A DNA stretch of 64,000 nt. It comes from Candidatus Pollutiaquabacter sp. GTDB taxonomy: Bacteria > Bacteroidota > Bacteroidia > AKYH767-A > 2013-40CM-41-45. Positions 9,219-18,850 of this stretch are shown in pieces. The stretch is from the NCBI GenBank assembly GCA_947465495.1, contig CANIAS010000006.1, positions 1 to 64,000 of the forward strand. Direction: 5' to 3'. Position 1 is the stretch's first letter, and each line of letters opens with the position of its first letter. The translations under genes were made by a program, and so were the position numbers. The notes beneath the pieces are model-generated. The model was not told the DNA's origin and did no database searches. It was given only the letters and a program-made list of their open reading frames with translations.

Positions 9219-10082
9219 ATGGATATATTCGACAATTCTGATTATTTAAAAGAAGAAATTGACTTTCTTAAAGAGGATGGAAAAACCATTGGATTTGTTC
9301 CCACCATGGGTGCTTTGCACGATGGCCACCTTTCCCTGGTACGAAAGTCCAAAGCGGAATGTGACTATACGGTTGCTTCTATCTTCGTTAATCCTACCCA
9401 ATTTGACAATGCGGAGGATCTTTCCAAATATCCCCGTTTCATGGAATCGGACATCCGTCAGTTGACGAAAGAAAATGCGGATTTGTTGTTCGCCCCATCC
9501 GAAAGTGAAATATATCCTGATGCGATTGCACGCCAGGCCATTCCACCCGTCAAACTTGGCGCTCTGGAAAAAGTCATGGAAGGCGCTCGTCGCCCCGGCC
9601 ACTTTCGTGGAGTGGTTCAGGTTGTCCATCGGTTGTTTGACATTGTTAAGCCGGATGTAGCCTACTTCGGTGAAAAGGATTACCAGCAATTGGCGGTTAT
9701 TCGCACCATGGTTCAACAACTTGAGTTGCCCATCCGTATCATTGGATGTCCAACCCGCCGTGAACAGGATGGCTTGGCCATGAGCTCCCGCAACATGCGA
9801 CTGAATAAAAAAGAGCGCAAAGATGCTGCAGTATTGTACCGGGCTCTTCAATTCGTTCGCAATCACTGGCAGAAATATTCTGTGGGTCAATTGACCGACG
9901 AGGCTATCCGAATGATTGAAGCTAATGGAACGGTTAAGGTCGAGTACTTACAGTTGGCCGATGGCGCTACGTTGCAACAAATCGAATCCATGGATGATGC
10001 AAAACACATCCGTTGTTTTGTAGCGGCACGTATTAACAACGTACGTTTGATCGATAACGAACTTGTATTGTTTAAAGGCTGA
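9219..10082 (+). CDS. panC: Pantothenate synthetase
   Basis: IGFVPTMGALHDGHLSLVRKSK; SIFVNPTQFDNAEDLSKYPR; YFGEKDYQQLAVI; RRPGHFRGVVQVV. Confidence 0.97.
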   Translation: MDIFDNSDYLKEEIDFLKEDGKTIGFVPTMGALHDGHLSLVRKSKAECDYTVASIFVNPTQFDNAEDLSKYPRFMESDIRQLTKENADLLFAPSESEIYPDAIARQAIPPVKLGALEKVMEGARRPGHFRGVVQVVHRLFDIVKPDVAYFGEKDYQQLAVIRTMVQQLELPIRIIGCPTRREQDGLAMSSRNMRLNKKERKDAAVLYRALQFVRNHWQKYSVGQLTDEAIRMIEANGTVKVEYLQLADGATLQQIESMDDAKHIRCFVAARINNVRLIDNELVLFKG

Positions 10083-10123
10083 TGAACACTACTGTTGTGC
10101 GTTAGTGTGAATGCACGACCACC

Positions 10124-11263
10124 TCAGTTTTTTAGTGCCCTTTCAAACGCATCTGCTACCAAGGTTATTTCATGGGCTGTGGTGAACTTCCCAATGGATA
10201 TACGAAGCGATGAATTGGCATCTTCGATAGTTCTGCCCATCGCTAATAACACATGAGAAGGATGGCCTAGTGCAGATGCGCAGGCGCTTCCCGTTGATAC
10301 CCCGATGCCCGTTAGTATTCGAAGCAGGGTGGCTGCCGAGAACCCTTGAAAACAAATGTTGCTGGTGTTGGGTAGCCTGAATTTGGTGTTTCCATTTACA
10401 CTTACGTTTCCAAGATCAATCAGATGCTGTTCTAGTTTAGTTCGAAGTACAGACATCCGTTGTGCATCTTCCCACCAATCCCGCATCGCTAATTCAGCTG
10501 CAGCTCCGAGGCCAACGATTCCGGGTACATTCAAGGTGCCACTTCGACGCCCATTTTCATGGCCGCCTCCATCCATTATCGGCGTGAGATTGATACGCGG
10601 GTTTTTACGGCGGACGTAGAGTGCGCCAACTCCTTTTGGGCCGTGCATTTTGTGTGCTGAAATGCAGCAAAGGTCGATACACGCTTCATTGACGTCCAGT
10701 CTTAATTTCCCAATGGCTTGTGTCGTATCAGAAAAGAGGAATGCGCCTTTACCGTGAGCGATAGCTGCGACTTCCTGCAACGGTTGTAGAACCCCCGTTT
10801 CGTTATTCGCCATCATGACGCACACAAGCAATGTTTTTTCGGTTACGGCAGCAGACAGCACGTCGAGATTGATGGTGCCGTCTTGCAATACTGGTACGTA
10901 TGTAATCTGTGCTCCTTGTTTTTGCAAGGCTTGGCAGCTGTCGAGTACGGCAGCATGCTCAGTCGTAATCACCACCAGGTGATTCCGAAAAGCATGGTAC
11001 GTCTCAAACGTTCCTTTCAGTGCGAGGTTGATGGCTTCGGTGGCTCCAGATGTAAAAATAATTTCGGAAGGTTCGGCGCCAATTAATTGTGCTACTTGTT
11101 CTCGTGCGAACGCAACACCTTCGGCGGCATTCCATCCCCACGGATGCGACGTACTCGATGCATTACCAAATCTAATGGTAAAATAAGGAAGCATCTTCTC
11201 TAAAACTTCCGAATGTACAGGCGTAGTGGCGTTGTAGTCTAAATAAATGGACGATGCTGTCAT
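10124..11263 (-). CDS. Cysteine desulfurase (NifS/IscS class)
   Basis: IYLDYNATTPVHSEVLEKMLPY; SAHKMHGPKGVGALYVR; active-site region STGSACASALGHPSHVL. Confidence 0.95.
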   Translation of the reverse strand: MTASSIYLDYNATTPVHSEVLEKMLPYFTIRFGNASSTSHPWGWNAAEGVAFAREQVAQLIGAEPSEIIFTSGATEAINLALKGTFETYHAFRNHLVVITTEHAAVLDSCQALQKQGAQITYVPVLQDGTINLDVLSAAVTEKTLLVCVMMANNETGVLQPLQEVAAIAHGKGAFLFSDTTQAIGKLRLDVNEACIDLCCISAHKMHGPKGVGALYVRRKNPRINLTPIMDGGGHENGRRSGTLNVPGIVGLGAAAELAMRDWWEDAQRMSVLRTKLEQHLIDLGNVSVNGNTKFRLPNTSNICFQGFSAATLLRILTGIGVSTGSACASALGHPSHVLLAMGRTIEDANSSLRISIGKFTTAHEITLVADAFERALKN

Positions 11264-11498
11264 GTCTGCGAAATTCCATAGATTCTAGAAATACTGCAAG
11301 GTAAATTCATTGAATAAAATGGGTAGGCAGATCGCTTCGTGACTTTCCCAAGCTGGATTTAGTGGCACACCATCCACTTTGTCAGCAGGTGTCAAACTAC
11401 AATATTCTTTAAATTTTGGAATAATTGTTTACTAACGAAGCTAATTAACTTCTATTTCATGCACAGATTAAAATTAATTGTAACTATGAGTGTATATT

Positions 11499-11522
11499 CA
11501 CGTTTTGATGCACACGTTTTGA
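11499..11522 (+). repeat. Perfect 10-bp direct repeat CACGTTTTGA-TGCA-CACGTTTTGA
   Basis: Read directly: 11499-11508 and 11513-11522, period 14 bp, just upstream of ATG 11540. Confidence 0.85.
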
Positions 11523-11539
11523 ATCTTTAATTAATATTT

Positions 11540-11851
11540 ATGATTAAGTATTTTATCCTGGCAGCTAGTCTGTTGATTAGTACTGCCAACGTTACCGCTG
11601 CCCAATCAGATAGTCTTGTCACCTATGAGATAAAGGGCGATGCTCATGCGTTTATGTGTCCGTTCCTAACGCCTAAGTTCATGGACGCAATCAAAGAAAT
11701 GTGTGATTGTACTGTGAGTAAATCTCCTGACTTGGTGATTCACGTGCAAAGTCGACAGCCTGACGCGTTCAACGAGGAGAAATTACTGTTGAAAGCGGAA
11801 GAAATCGGGTATGAGCCTAAGAACATTCACATTCAAAAGCTCACCCAATGA
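11540..11851 (+). CDS. Small secreted protein with HMA/ferredoxin-like fold pattern
   Basis: Signal peptide MIKYFILAASLLISTANVTAAQ; GDAHAFMCPFLTPKFMDAIKEM...LLLKAEEIGYEPKNIHI resembles HMA layout without CxxC; 4-nt ATGA overlap with next gene. Confidence 0.6.
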   Translation: MIKYFILAASLLISTANVTAAQSDSLVTYEIKGDAHAFMCPFLTPKFMDAIKEMCDCTVSKSPDLVIHVQSRQPDAFNEEKLLLKAEEIGYEPKNIHIQKLTQ

Positions 11852-14433
11852 AGAAGCTTGGACTTTTAGTGGTGCTTCTTAATTGTTTCTTTGTACTGGC
11901 GTACTCTCAAACAAATACGTTTTATCGTAAATACAATATACCGGGTATGCAAGGTGGATTGGGCGTGGTTAATATGCCGGATGGTGGATTCGTGGGAATC
12001 GGACAACACGAAGGGAGTGGTAGCGCAGGAGATTGTGATGTGTACGCCTACAAAGTAGACGAATGTGGCAACCTCGAGTGGATGAAATTGATGGGAACCA
12101 GCGCACAAGAAGGAGGCAAAAGCATCTATCAACGACGGAATGGGAATTTACTTTTAGTTGGGTTATATAATGCTACAGGTTTCCTGATGGAACTTAATAT
12201 CAATGGAAACCTCATTTGGGAAAAGCGTTATAACGGAATTTCTTGGTCCATTGCCGTTACTGAGGATGCTAACAATCATCTTTACGTAACAGGCACCACC
12301 TCCTCCACGGGTGAGTACGTTGTGATGCATTGCGATCCAACGGGCAATGTCATCTGGTCAAATGTTTATAATTCTCTGGGTCAACTTCCGGCGTCTATCA
12401 TTGGACTGCCTGGAAATCGTTTTATCGTGCTCGCTGCCTATGCAGTTCCTAGCGGTGATTTTGCGCTGAATTGCATTGATAACGCTGGAAATATCCTATG
12501 GTCCAAAACGTACGGAGGAACAGGGTTTTCAGACACTGATCATAATTCGTGGGGTTGCAAGGCCATTCTTGATCACTCCGGTTCAAATGTAATGGTCGTT
12601 TCTCAATCCCAGGTGCTGGGAAGCGATAATATTCTATTATCAAAAATTGAACTTTCCTCTGGTAATGAAGTATGGACGAAAGTCATTGGCGACGGAGGCT
12701 CAGAACAACCTCGTGATATTGTTTTGACTGACGGAGGTTATGCGGTACTTGGGAATACAAATGGTTTTAGTATGGCAGCGGATCCAGCCATCGGATTAAA
12801 TGCGTCGATGGGCGAGCGAGATATTCTTTTAGTCAAAGTAGATGAACAAGGAAGTAAAGTTTGGGCTAGAACATACGGGGCGGAGGAGCGAGATAAAGGT
12901 ATTGGTTTACGCCACAATGATGATGGTTCTTTCCTTATCAGTGCGTACACCTCTTCGCCTTATTTTGGGAATACGGATATTTCAATGGATCCCTTATTTA
13001 TCCGCACAGATACACTTGGTAAGGTTAGTTGCCAGGTCAATACACCCAATATCTCGGTCATTAATTACACGCTCACCACGACCACATCAGGTACGACTAG
13101 TCCTCGTACTGTTTCATCGTTCGCGTGCAATTCGATAGTTTCCAATTATGTTCCCGTTGATGATTATGTTTGTTTGTCCTGTAGAACCTCTCCGATTTTC
13201 GTTCCAAGCGATACGAATGTTTGTGTAAACGATACCGTTTATTTTTACAACACCACAACCATTGGCTTGACCTGCTTTCAGAGTTGGTCGCTCGACGGTG
13301 TTTTAGTGGATGGTTCAGTAGACACTATCAGTTATTCTTTCAGTACGCCTGGTGTTTATCCTATTTTGCTGTATTCGAATTGCGGGACTAATACGGATAC
13401 ATTCAGAATTAATATACGCGTGAATCCTTTTCCTGAGCCTGATTTTTCAGTTGCGGGTAACTGCTTGCGTGACACCACTCGTTTTACGAATCTTACCACC
13501 ATTCCTGCCGGTTCCGTGAGTGCATGGGAATGGATTTTTAGTGATAATACCGTTTCCTCGTCGATGAACCCAACGCATGTTTACAATGCGATAGGAACAT
13601 ATCCAATTACACTATCCGCAGTATCTGATATGGGCTGCCGTATAACTGCCAACGATACGGTTACCATCCATCCGCTTCCTAAACCTTGCTTCAAAATAGC
13701 AGATGTGTGCGATCGTGATACGGCTCATGTTGTTAATATTTCAGGTGGGCCATTCCCGTTATCGCGGTATGATTGGACGTTTAGTGATGGCGCGATCTCT
13801 TCCGAGGATTCACCGGCCCACCTCTTCCCAGGGCCGGGCCATTATTACGTTGGTGTCATGGCCACTGATGTACACGGCTGCAAGGAGAATTATTTCGAGG
13901 AATTGGATGTCCATGAACTTCCTAAACCTTCTTTTAGTACTATTCCCCCTTCTTGTGATTACTATTCGTTTGCTGAATTCGAAAATACTTCTGCAAATTT
14001 TATCTACGTGAAATGGTCCTTTGGAGATGGAGATTCATCCGTGATCGAAAGACCTACGCACCATTACGATACATCCGGCTACTACGAAGTGATGATGCAT
14101 GTCACCTCCGAAAAAGGTTGTATCGACTCCCTTGTTCAGCGTGTTGAAGTCAAAGAGTCGTTTAACATCTGGATTCCGAATGCGTTCACACCGAATGGTG
14201 ATCAGATCAACGATCGATTCATTCCATGGATGAAAGGTGTCGTTGATTTCAACATGGAAATCTACGATCGTTGGGGAGCCATGATTTTTGAAACAGCGAA
14301 TATGGACGGTGGATGGGATGGTGCCTTGCTTAATCAAAAAGTTCAGAACGATGTCTTTAATTACAAGATTTTTGTGACTGATAATTGCAACGACAAGCAC
14401 AGCTATATCGGCAAAGTAACACTGTTGAAATAA
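11848..14433 (+). CDS. Secreted PKD-domain protein with T9SS type-B (gliding-motility-associated) C-terminal domain
   Basis: Signal peptide; PKD-like units (WIFSDNTVSSSMNPTHVYNAIGTYPITL etc.); C-term NIWIPNAFTPNGDQINDRFIPW...YDRWGAMIFE...GWDG...YKIFVTD. Confidence 0.92.
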   Translation: MKKLGLLVVLLNCFFVLAYSQTNTFYRKYNIPGMQGGLGVVNMPDGGFVGIGQHEGSGSAGDCDVYAYKVDECGNLEWMKLMGTSAQEGGKSIYQRRNGNLLLVGLYNATGFLMELNINGNLIWEKRYNGISWSIAVTEDANNHLYVTGTTSSTGEYVVMHCDPTGNVIWSNVYNSLGQLPASIIGLPGNRFIVLAAYAVPSGDFALNCIDNAGNILWSKTYGGTGFSDTDHNSWGCKAILDHSGSNVMVVSQSQVLGSDNILLSKIELSSGNEVWTKVIGDGGSEQPRDIVLTDGGYAVLGNTNGFSMAADPAIGLNASMGERDILLVKVDEQGSKVWARTYGAEERDKGIGLRHNDDGSFLISAYTSSPYFGNTDISMDPLFIRTDTLGKVSCQVNTPNISVINYTLTTTTSGTTSPRTVSSFACNSIVSNYVPVDDYVCLSCRTSPIFVPSDTNVCVNDTVYFYNTTTIGLTCFQSWSLDGVLVDGSVDTISYSFSTPGVYPILLYSNCGTNTDTFRINIRVNPFPEPDFSVAGNCLRDTTRFTNLTTIPAGSVSAWEWIFSDNTVSSSMNPTHVYNAIGTYPITLSAVSDMGCRITANDTVTIHPLPKPCFKIADVCDRDTAHVVNISGGPFPLSRYDWTFSDGAISSEDSPAHLFPGPGHYYVGVMATDVHGCKENYFEELDVHELPKPSFSTIPPSCDYYSFAEFENTSANFIYVKWSFGDGDSSVIERPTHHYDTSGYYEVMMHVTSEKGCIDSLVQRVEVKESFNIWIPNAFTPNGDQINDRFIPWMKGVVDFNMEIYDRWGAMIFETANMDGGWDGALLNQKVQNDVFNYKIFVTDNCNDKHSYIGKVTLLK

Positions 14434-14489
14434 TAACCGTGTTTGGTGGCTGCGCCAAATCCGCTTATCTTCGGTCGACCATAACGTAG

Positions 14490-15206
14490 TTGACCATGGA
14501 TTTTCACTTACATCATACGCATGGCCATCAGGAAGAGCATTTTCAGCAATCCGAGGCCGTTCGCGATATCGTCATCGGTATGTCCGATGGACTTACTGTT
14601 CCTTTTGCCTTGGCCGCCGGACTTAGCGGTGCTGTTGATAGTAATGCCATCATCCTTACTGCGGGATTTGCGGAGATCATCGCGGGTTCTATTGCGATGG
14701 GGCTTGGCGGTTACCTGGCAGGCAGGACTGAAGTAGAGCATTACGATGCTGAGCTTGCGCGTGAATACAAAGAGACGGTTACGCATTACGAAACCGAACG
14801 CCATGAGGTAATGGCCATTCTTGGACATTATGGACTTTCAAAGGCCTCGCAAGAATTGGTGATGGATGAGATGGAAAAGGATCAGGACAAGTGGGTGGAG
14901 TTCATGATGCGTTTCGAGTTGGGTTTGGAAAAGCCTGATCCTGCTCGTGCACGAAAGAGTGCAATGAACATCGGCTTCGCATACATTGTTGGTGGAATTA
15001 TTCCGTTGACGGCTTATTATTTTACAGAAACACCCCATGAAGGATTGATCGTCTCCAGTATTATTACGGTAATTTGTCTTTTTGTTTTCGGATTTTATAA
15101 GAGTAAAGTGACTGGGCAATTGCCGTTACGTGGAGCTTTGCGCACCACCTTCATTGGAGTTATGGCTGCAGGTGCCGCGTATTTGTTGGCTCGTCTATTT
15201 TCCTAA
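14490..15206 (+). CDS. VIT1/CCC1-family iron/manganese transporter
   Basis: RDIVIGMSDGLTVPFALAAGLSGA...GFAEIIAGSIAMGLGGYLAGRTEVEHY. Confidence 0.93.
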   Translation: MTMDFHLHHTHGHQEEHFQQSEAVRDIVIGMSDGLTVPFALAAGLSGAVDSNAIILTAGFAEIIAGSIAMGLGGYLAGRTEVEHYDAELAREYKETVTHYETERHEVMAILGHYGLSKASQELVMDEMEKDQDKWVEFMMRFELGLEKPDPARARKSAMNIGFAYIVGGIIPLTAYYFTETPHEGLIVSSIITVICLFVFGFYKSKVTGQLPLRGALRTTFIGVMAAGAAYLLARLFS

Positions 15207-15235
15207 TTCCTCGTTGTAATTTAACCCAGGTAGTT

Positions 15236-17041
15236 TTGATTATGGCCAAGAAGAACAACCAAAAATTAACCGTCGAAAATAACGCTAAGTTGTCGGTGGT
15301 TTTCTGGGTTGTACTTATACTCGTAGTCGTTCCTGTACTGTCTCGATTGGTTACCGGATTTTTTCTAAATATCGACGACGACCTGTTCTTTACTAATAAT
15401 CCATTTATAAAGTCGATTTCATTTACGAACATTGGTCAAATCTTTACTTCTTATTATGGAGGCAACTATCACCCGATAACAACATTGATTGAAGCGGTTG
15501 AATTCAGCCTCTTCGGCTTGAATCCATCGGCATTTCATGCGGTTAGTCTCTTAGTACATGTATTAAACACCTATTTGGTTTTCTTAGTGGCTGGCAAGTT
15601 CTCGAAGCGTTTCGAGTTCAAAGCAATCGTCACTTTTTTATTTGTGCTTCATCCGATGCACATTGAACCCGTAGCATGGATTGCTGACAAGACGGATCTT
15701 TACTATACGGCTTTTTTTCTGGGAGCTTTATTGAATTACATCAGGTACCTTCAAGATGATCAACGGGTGCGACTGGTATATACTTTCTTGCTGTTCCTCC
15801 TTTCACTTGGTTGTAAACCAGCGGCGATTTGTTTGCCAATGATGCTGCTTTTGTTAGACTATCATTTTGATCGACCCCTTCAAAAAGAGATGTTGTTTAA
15901 ATCGGCAACTATTTTGATCGCTGCTGGATTTGCCCTCGTCACCTTTTATTCGTTGGATGCTGAAAATAAAATTACCAATCTGTTGATGCCAGACTATTCA
16001 CTGGTGCAGCGGTTATTTGTAGTCAACTATACCTTCGCTTATTATATTTTTCGATTCGTTGTTCCAACCAACCTGTCCGTTCTGCATCTTGCTCCTGCTG
16101 AATTGCCGTTCTATTATTACCTCACTCCGCTATTTAATCTCATTGTGATATGGGCGGCATTTCGTGTTAAGCAAAAGGTTAAACTGGTTTGGACAGGCTT
16201 GTTATTCTATGCGATTGCCATCGGCCTTGTCCTGCAATTGCTGCCATCCGGATATAATATTGTTGCGGAAAGGTACACCTACCTCCCATACATTGGATTG
16301 TCGCTGGCATTTGCCGCAATTTATTTTGCGATAGAGAACAACTCGTTGAATCTACCCGATTTTTTTCGTAAGAATCGAATGGCTTTGATGCTGGTTTATT
16401 TTGGCTGCTTGACCGTGCTATCTTATGCTCGGGTGTCTGAATGGAAGGATTTGCTGACGATTAATCGATCTATTGCCGAACGCAATCCGGAATCTTCCTA
16501 CGCTCAATTGTCGGCTGCTTTTCAGGAGATGAGTGCCGGTAATATTGAGAATGCCCGCAACTACGTTGCTGTAGCGGAAGAGGTTGATCCTGATGATGCT
16601 GAGGTCCAGTTTTTTAAGGGCAAACTTTATTACCAATTGAAAGAAAATGAAGTGTCGCTGAATGCGTTTCAGCGTGCTAAGTTGTTGAGTAGTCAGCAAA
16701 AAGAGCTGACCGAGTATCTTGCAATTCTATATTTTGAAAACAGCAAGATGGATTCTGCGGAGTTTTATTTTACGCAGTTGATTACTAGGGATACGACACG
16801 CAATTCTTCATATTATTCTAATCGTGCCATATGTCGTTTCTACTTGACGAAGTATGTGGATGCAATCAAGGATTATGATGCGGCGCTTCAGATAGATCCG
16901 AACATGATGAATGCCGTTGGCGAACGAGGACTTTGTTATGTAAAATTGAACGACAAAGAAAAAGCGTGCAAAGATCTTTCTCAGGCAGTGGCTGCAGGCA
17001 TGGAAGATTATCGCAAAGACCTGGAAGAAAATTGCAGGTGA
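15236..17041 (+). CDS. TMTC-like polytopic membrane protein with TPR repeats (second copy)
   Basis: NIDDDLFFTNNPFIKSISFTNIGQIFTSYYGGNYHPITTLIEAVEFSLFGLNPSAFHAVSLLVHVLNTYLVF; C-terminal TPRs; first ATG could be 15242. Confidence 0.8.
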   Translation: MIMAKKNNQKLTVENNAKLSVVFWVVLILVVVPVLSRLVTGFFLNIDDDLFFTNNPFIKSISFTNIGQIFTSYYGGNYHPITTLIEAVEFSLFGLNPSAFHAVSLLVHVLNTYLVFLVAGKFSKRFEFKAIVTFLFVLHPMHIEPVAWIADKTDLYYTAFFLGALLNYIRYLQDDQRVRLVYTFLLFLLSLGCKPAAICLPMMLLLLDYHFDRPLQKEMLFKSATILIAAGFALVTFYSLDAENKITNLLMPDYSLVQRLFVVNYTFAYYIFRFVVPTNLSVLHLAPAELPFYYYLTPLFNLIVIWAAFRVKQKVKLVWTGLLFYAIAIGLVLQLLPSGYNIVAERYTYLPYIGLSLAFAAIYFAIENNSLNLPDFFRKNRMALMLVYFGCLTVLSYARVSEWKDLLTINRSIAERNPESSYAQLSAAFQEMSAGNIENARNYVAVAEEVDPDDAEVQFFKGKLYYQLKENEVSLNAFQRAKLLSSQQKELTEYLAILYFENSKMDSAEFYFTQLITRDTTRNSSYYSNRAICRFYLTKYVDAIKDYDAALQIDPNMMNAVGERGLCYVKLNDKEKACKDLSQAVAAGMEDYRKDLEENCR

Positions 17042-17127
17042 TGTTATGTTATAATTGTTATGCGTGTTGACGAGATTATTTTATCTTACATCTTAAAAAA
17101 AACCAACTAACATTTAAATCAAATACT

Positions 17128-17601
17128 ATGAATCTCCAAAATGTAAAAACTTCCATACTAGTTTTTCTTCTAAGTCTAGGCTTCGTTTTTTCTTGCAAAA
17201 AGGATGATAATAGCCCTACCAGCAACACTCCGTCAACCATACAAGCAACTATTCAAAGTAATGTTCAAAGTGGAACATGGCGAATCACTAAATTTTTTGA
17301 TTCTGGAATGGATGAAACGAGCCATTTTACCGGGTATAATTTTACCTTTAATAGTGCTAGTGTGTTGAATGCAACGAATGGGATGAATAATTATAATGGC
17401 ACTTGGAGTATAACAGATAGTAACAGCAATGACGATAGTCAAGATGATTTGAACTTTAATATCTATTTCAACTTAACGAATGATTTTTTAGATTTAAATG
17501 ATGATTGGGATTTTGTGTCGCAAACATCTACCAAAATTGAATTAATAGATAGTAGCGGTGGCAATGGCGGGACAGATTATTTAACATTCGAAAGGAATTA
17601 A
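17128..17601 (+). CDS. Lipocalin-like putative lipoprotein
   Basis: Signal ending FVFSCKKDD; SGTWRITKFFDSGMDETSHFTGYNFTFNS...NYNGTWSI. Confidence 0.6.
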   Translation: MNLQNVKTSILVFLLSLGFVFSCKKDDNSPTSNTPSTIQATIQSNVQSGTWRITKFFDSGMDETSHFTGYNFTFNSASVLNATNGMNNYNGTWSITDSNSNDDSQDDLNFNIYFNLTNDFLDLNDDWDFVSQTSTKIELIDSSGGNGGTDYLTFERN

Positions 17602-17626
17602 AGGACGAGCTCAACAGCATCCTTTT
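17600..17626 (+). terminator. Weak intrinsic terminator-like hairpin
   Basis: AAAGGA-cga-GCT-caac-AGC-a-TCCTTTT directly after the lipoprotein stop. Confidence 0.4.
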
Positions 17627-17767
17627 AATTCAATGGTGGGAGTGCTGAAAAATTGATACGTACTTTCAAAATGGTAAGCGCAATTAGTTTCATCGGATAA
17701 TTCATCAAAAGTATATTTCTAGTAGCCCTCCATGAAATACTAATATTGCCACAAGACGCATCACAAA

Positions 17768-18529
17768 ATGATTATTCAATTTACCCGCCACGGCAAAACG
17801 TTTCATGCGGATATGAACCATCCGCATGATATTTCCATAGCACTTATACCGGGCGAAGGTTCAGTTCACGCTTTTTATATTCCATCTGTACGTATTGAGC
17901 CGTTTCGTGCAGGAAACTTTGTGGGAGATGTACTACAGGGTGGAGCTTGTAACGTTAACAATGTATATTTCAATCCACATGGCAATGGTACGCATACCGA
18001 AACCGTCGGGCATATTTCCAGGGAAAAGGAGAGTATTCAGGAGTGCTTGACGACATTTTGGTTCATGGCGACCCTTGTGTCGGTGCAGCCGTCACGAGTA
18101 TTTGATGATTGGGTAATCCTTCCCGATCAATTGATGAAGGCCTTGGCAAGCCATCCAGAAGCTTTGATAATACGGACGCGACCTAATGGTGAGCAGAAGA
18201 AAAAGCATCATTATTCCGGTTCAAATCCGGCGTTTTTGCATGCGGATGCGGCGGCCTTGATTCGCGATGCAGGGGTAAAGCACTTATTGATTGACCTACC
18301 TTCTGTCGATAAAGAGGAGGATCAAGGTGTCTTGGCAGCCCATCATGCCTTTTGGAACTACCCGGACAATACCAGAAAGGATGCAACCATTACCGAATTG
18401 ATTTATGTACCGGATGAACTGAAAGATGGTGATTATTTACTCAACTTACAGACTATCAGCATTATGAACGATGCCAGCCCGTCTAAGCCGGTACTTTACA
18501 AATTATTTCATCAGTCCGGAGATTTCTAA
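17768..18529 (+). CDS. Cyclase / kynurenine-formamidase-like family protein
   Basis: FNPHGNGTHTETVGHIS resembles HxGTHxDxPxH; LLIDLPSVDKEEDQGVLAAHHAFW. Confidence 0.75.
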   Translation: MIIQFTRHGKTFHADMNHPHDISIALIPGEGSVHAFYIPSVRIEPFRAGNFVGDVLQGGACNVNNVYFNPHGNGTHTETVGHISREKESIQECLTTFWFMATLVSVQPSRVFDDWVILPDQLMKALASHPEALIIRTRPNGEQKKKHHYSGSNPAFLHADAAALIRDAGVKHLLIDLPSVDKEEDQGVLAAHHAFWNYPDNTRKDATITELIYVPDELKDGDYLLNLQTISIMNDASPSKPVLYKLFHQSGDF

Positions 18530-18542
18530 TACTCTAGTTTAT

Positions 18543-18630
18543 TGATTGTCAATCACCTGCGTTCAAAGGAATCTGGGTTGCATCTTCATTAATAATAATG
18601 ATTGTAAATTATTAATATTATACAATCATT
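18543..18630. promoter_or_regulatory. Cluster of TGATTG inverted half-sites upstream of ACIII operon
   Basis: TGATTG-T-CAATCA at 18543-18555; AATGATTGTA (18597-18606) / TACAATCATT (18621-18630), perfect 10-bp arms. Confidence 0.5.
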
Positions 18631-18751
18631 TGAATAATAACCGATTCAAGGTAATTTCAATCCAAAAGGGACGTTTGTACCTTATCGAAGTTATTAACGC
18701 AATAATTTTAACTTTTTTTTTCAGAATTATGCGATTTAAGCCACTTTCTAA

Positions 18752-18759
18752 TAAATTTG
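18752..18759 (+). promoter_or_regulatory. Candidate -7 element of the ACIII-COX operon
   Basis: TAAATTTG matches TAnnTTTG; about 90 nt before ATG 18851; no clear -33. Confidence 0.4.
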
Positions 18760-18850
18760 CGGCGACTAAAAATGACTTTTTGGTGACCATGTCCAAAGTC
18801 ATTTGTTCAAACGTCCAAAATCAGGACACCAGATCGCTAACAAAACTGAT

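Noticed and set aside
9246-9890. 214-aa minus-strand ORF antisense to panC
   Set aside because: Fully inside panC, no domain-like sequence; shadow ORF
10086-10108. Inverted repeat ACACTA...TAGTGT between panC and the cysteine desulfurase
   Set aside because: Only 6-bp arms and no T-run; plausible by chance
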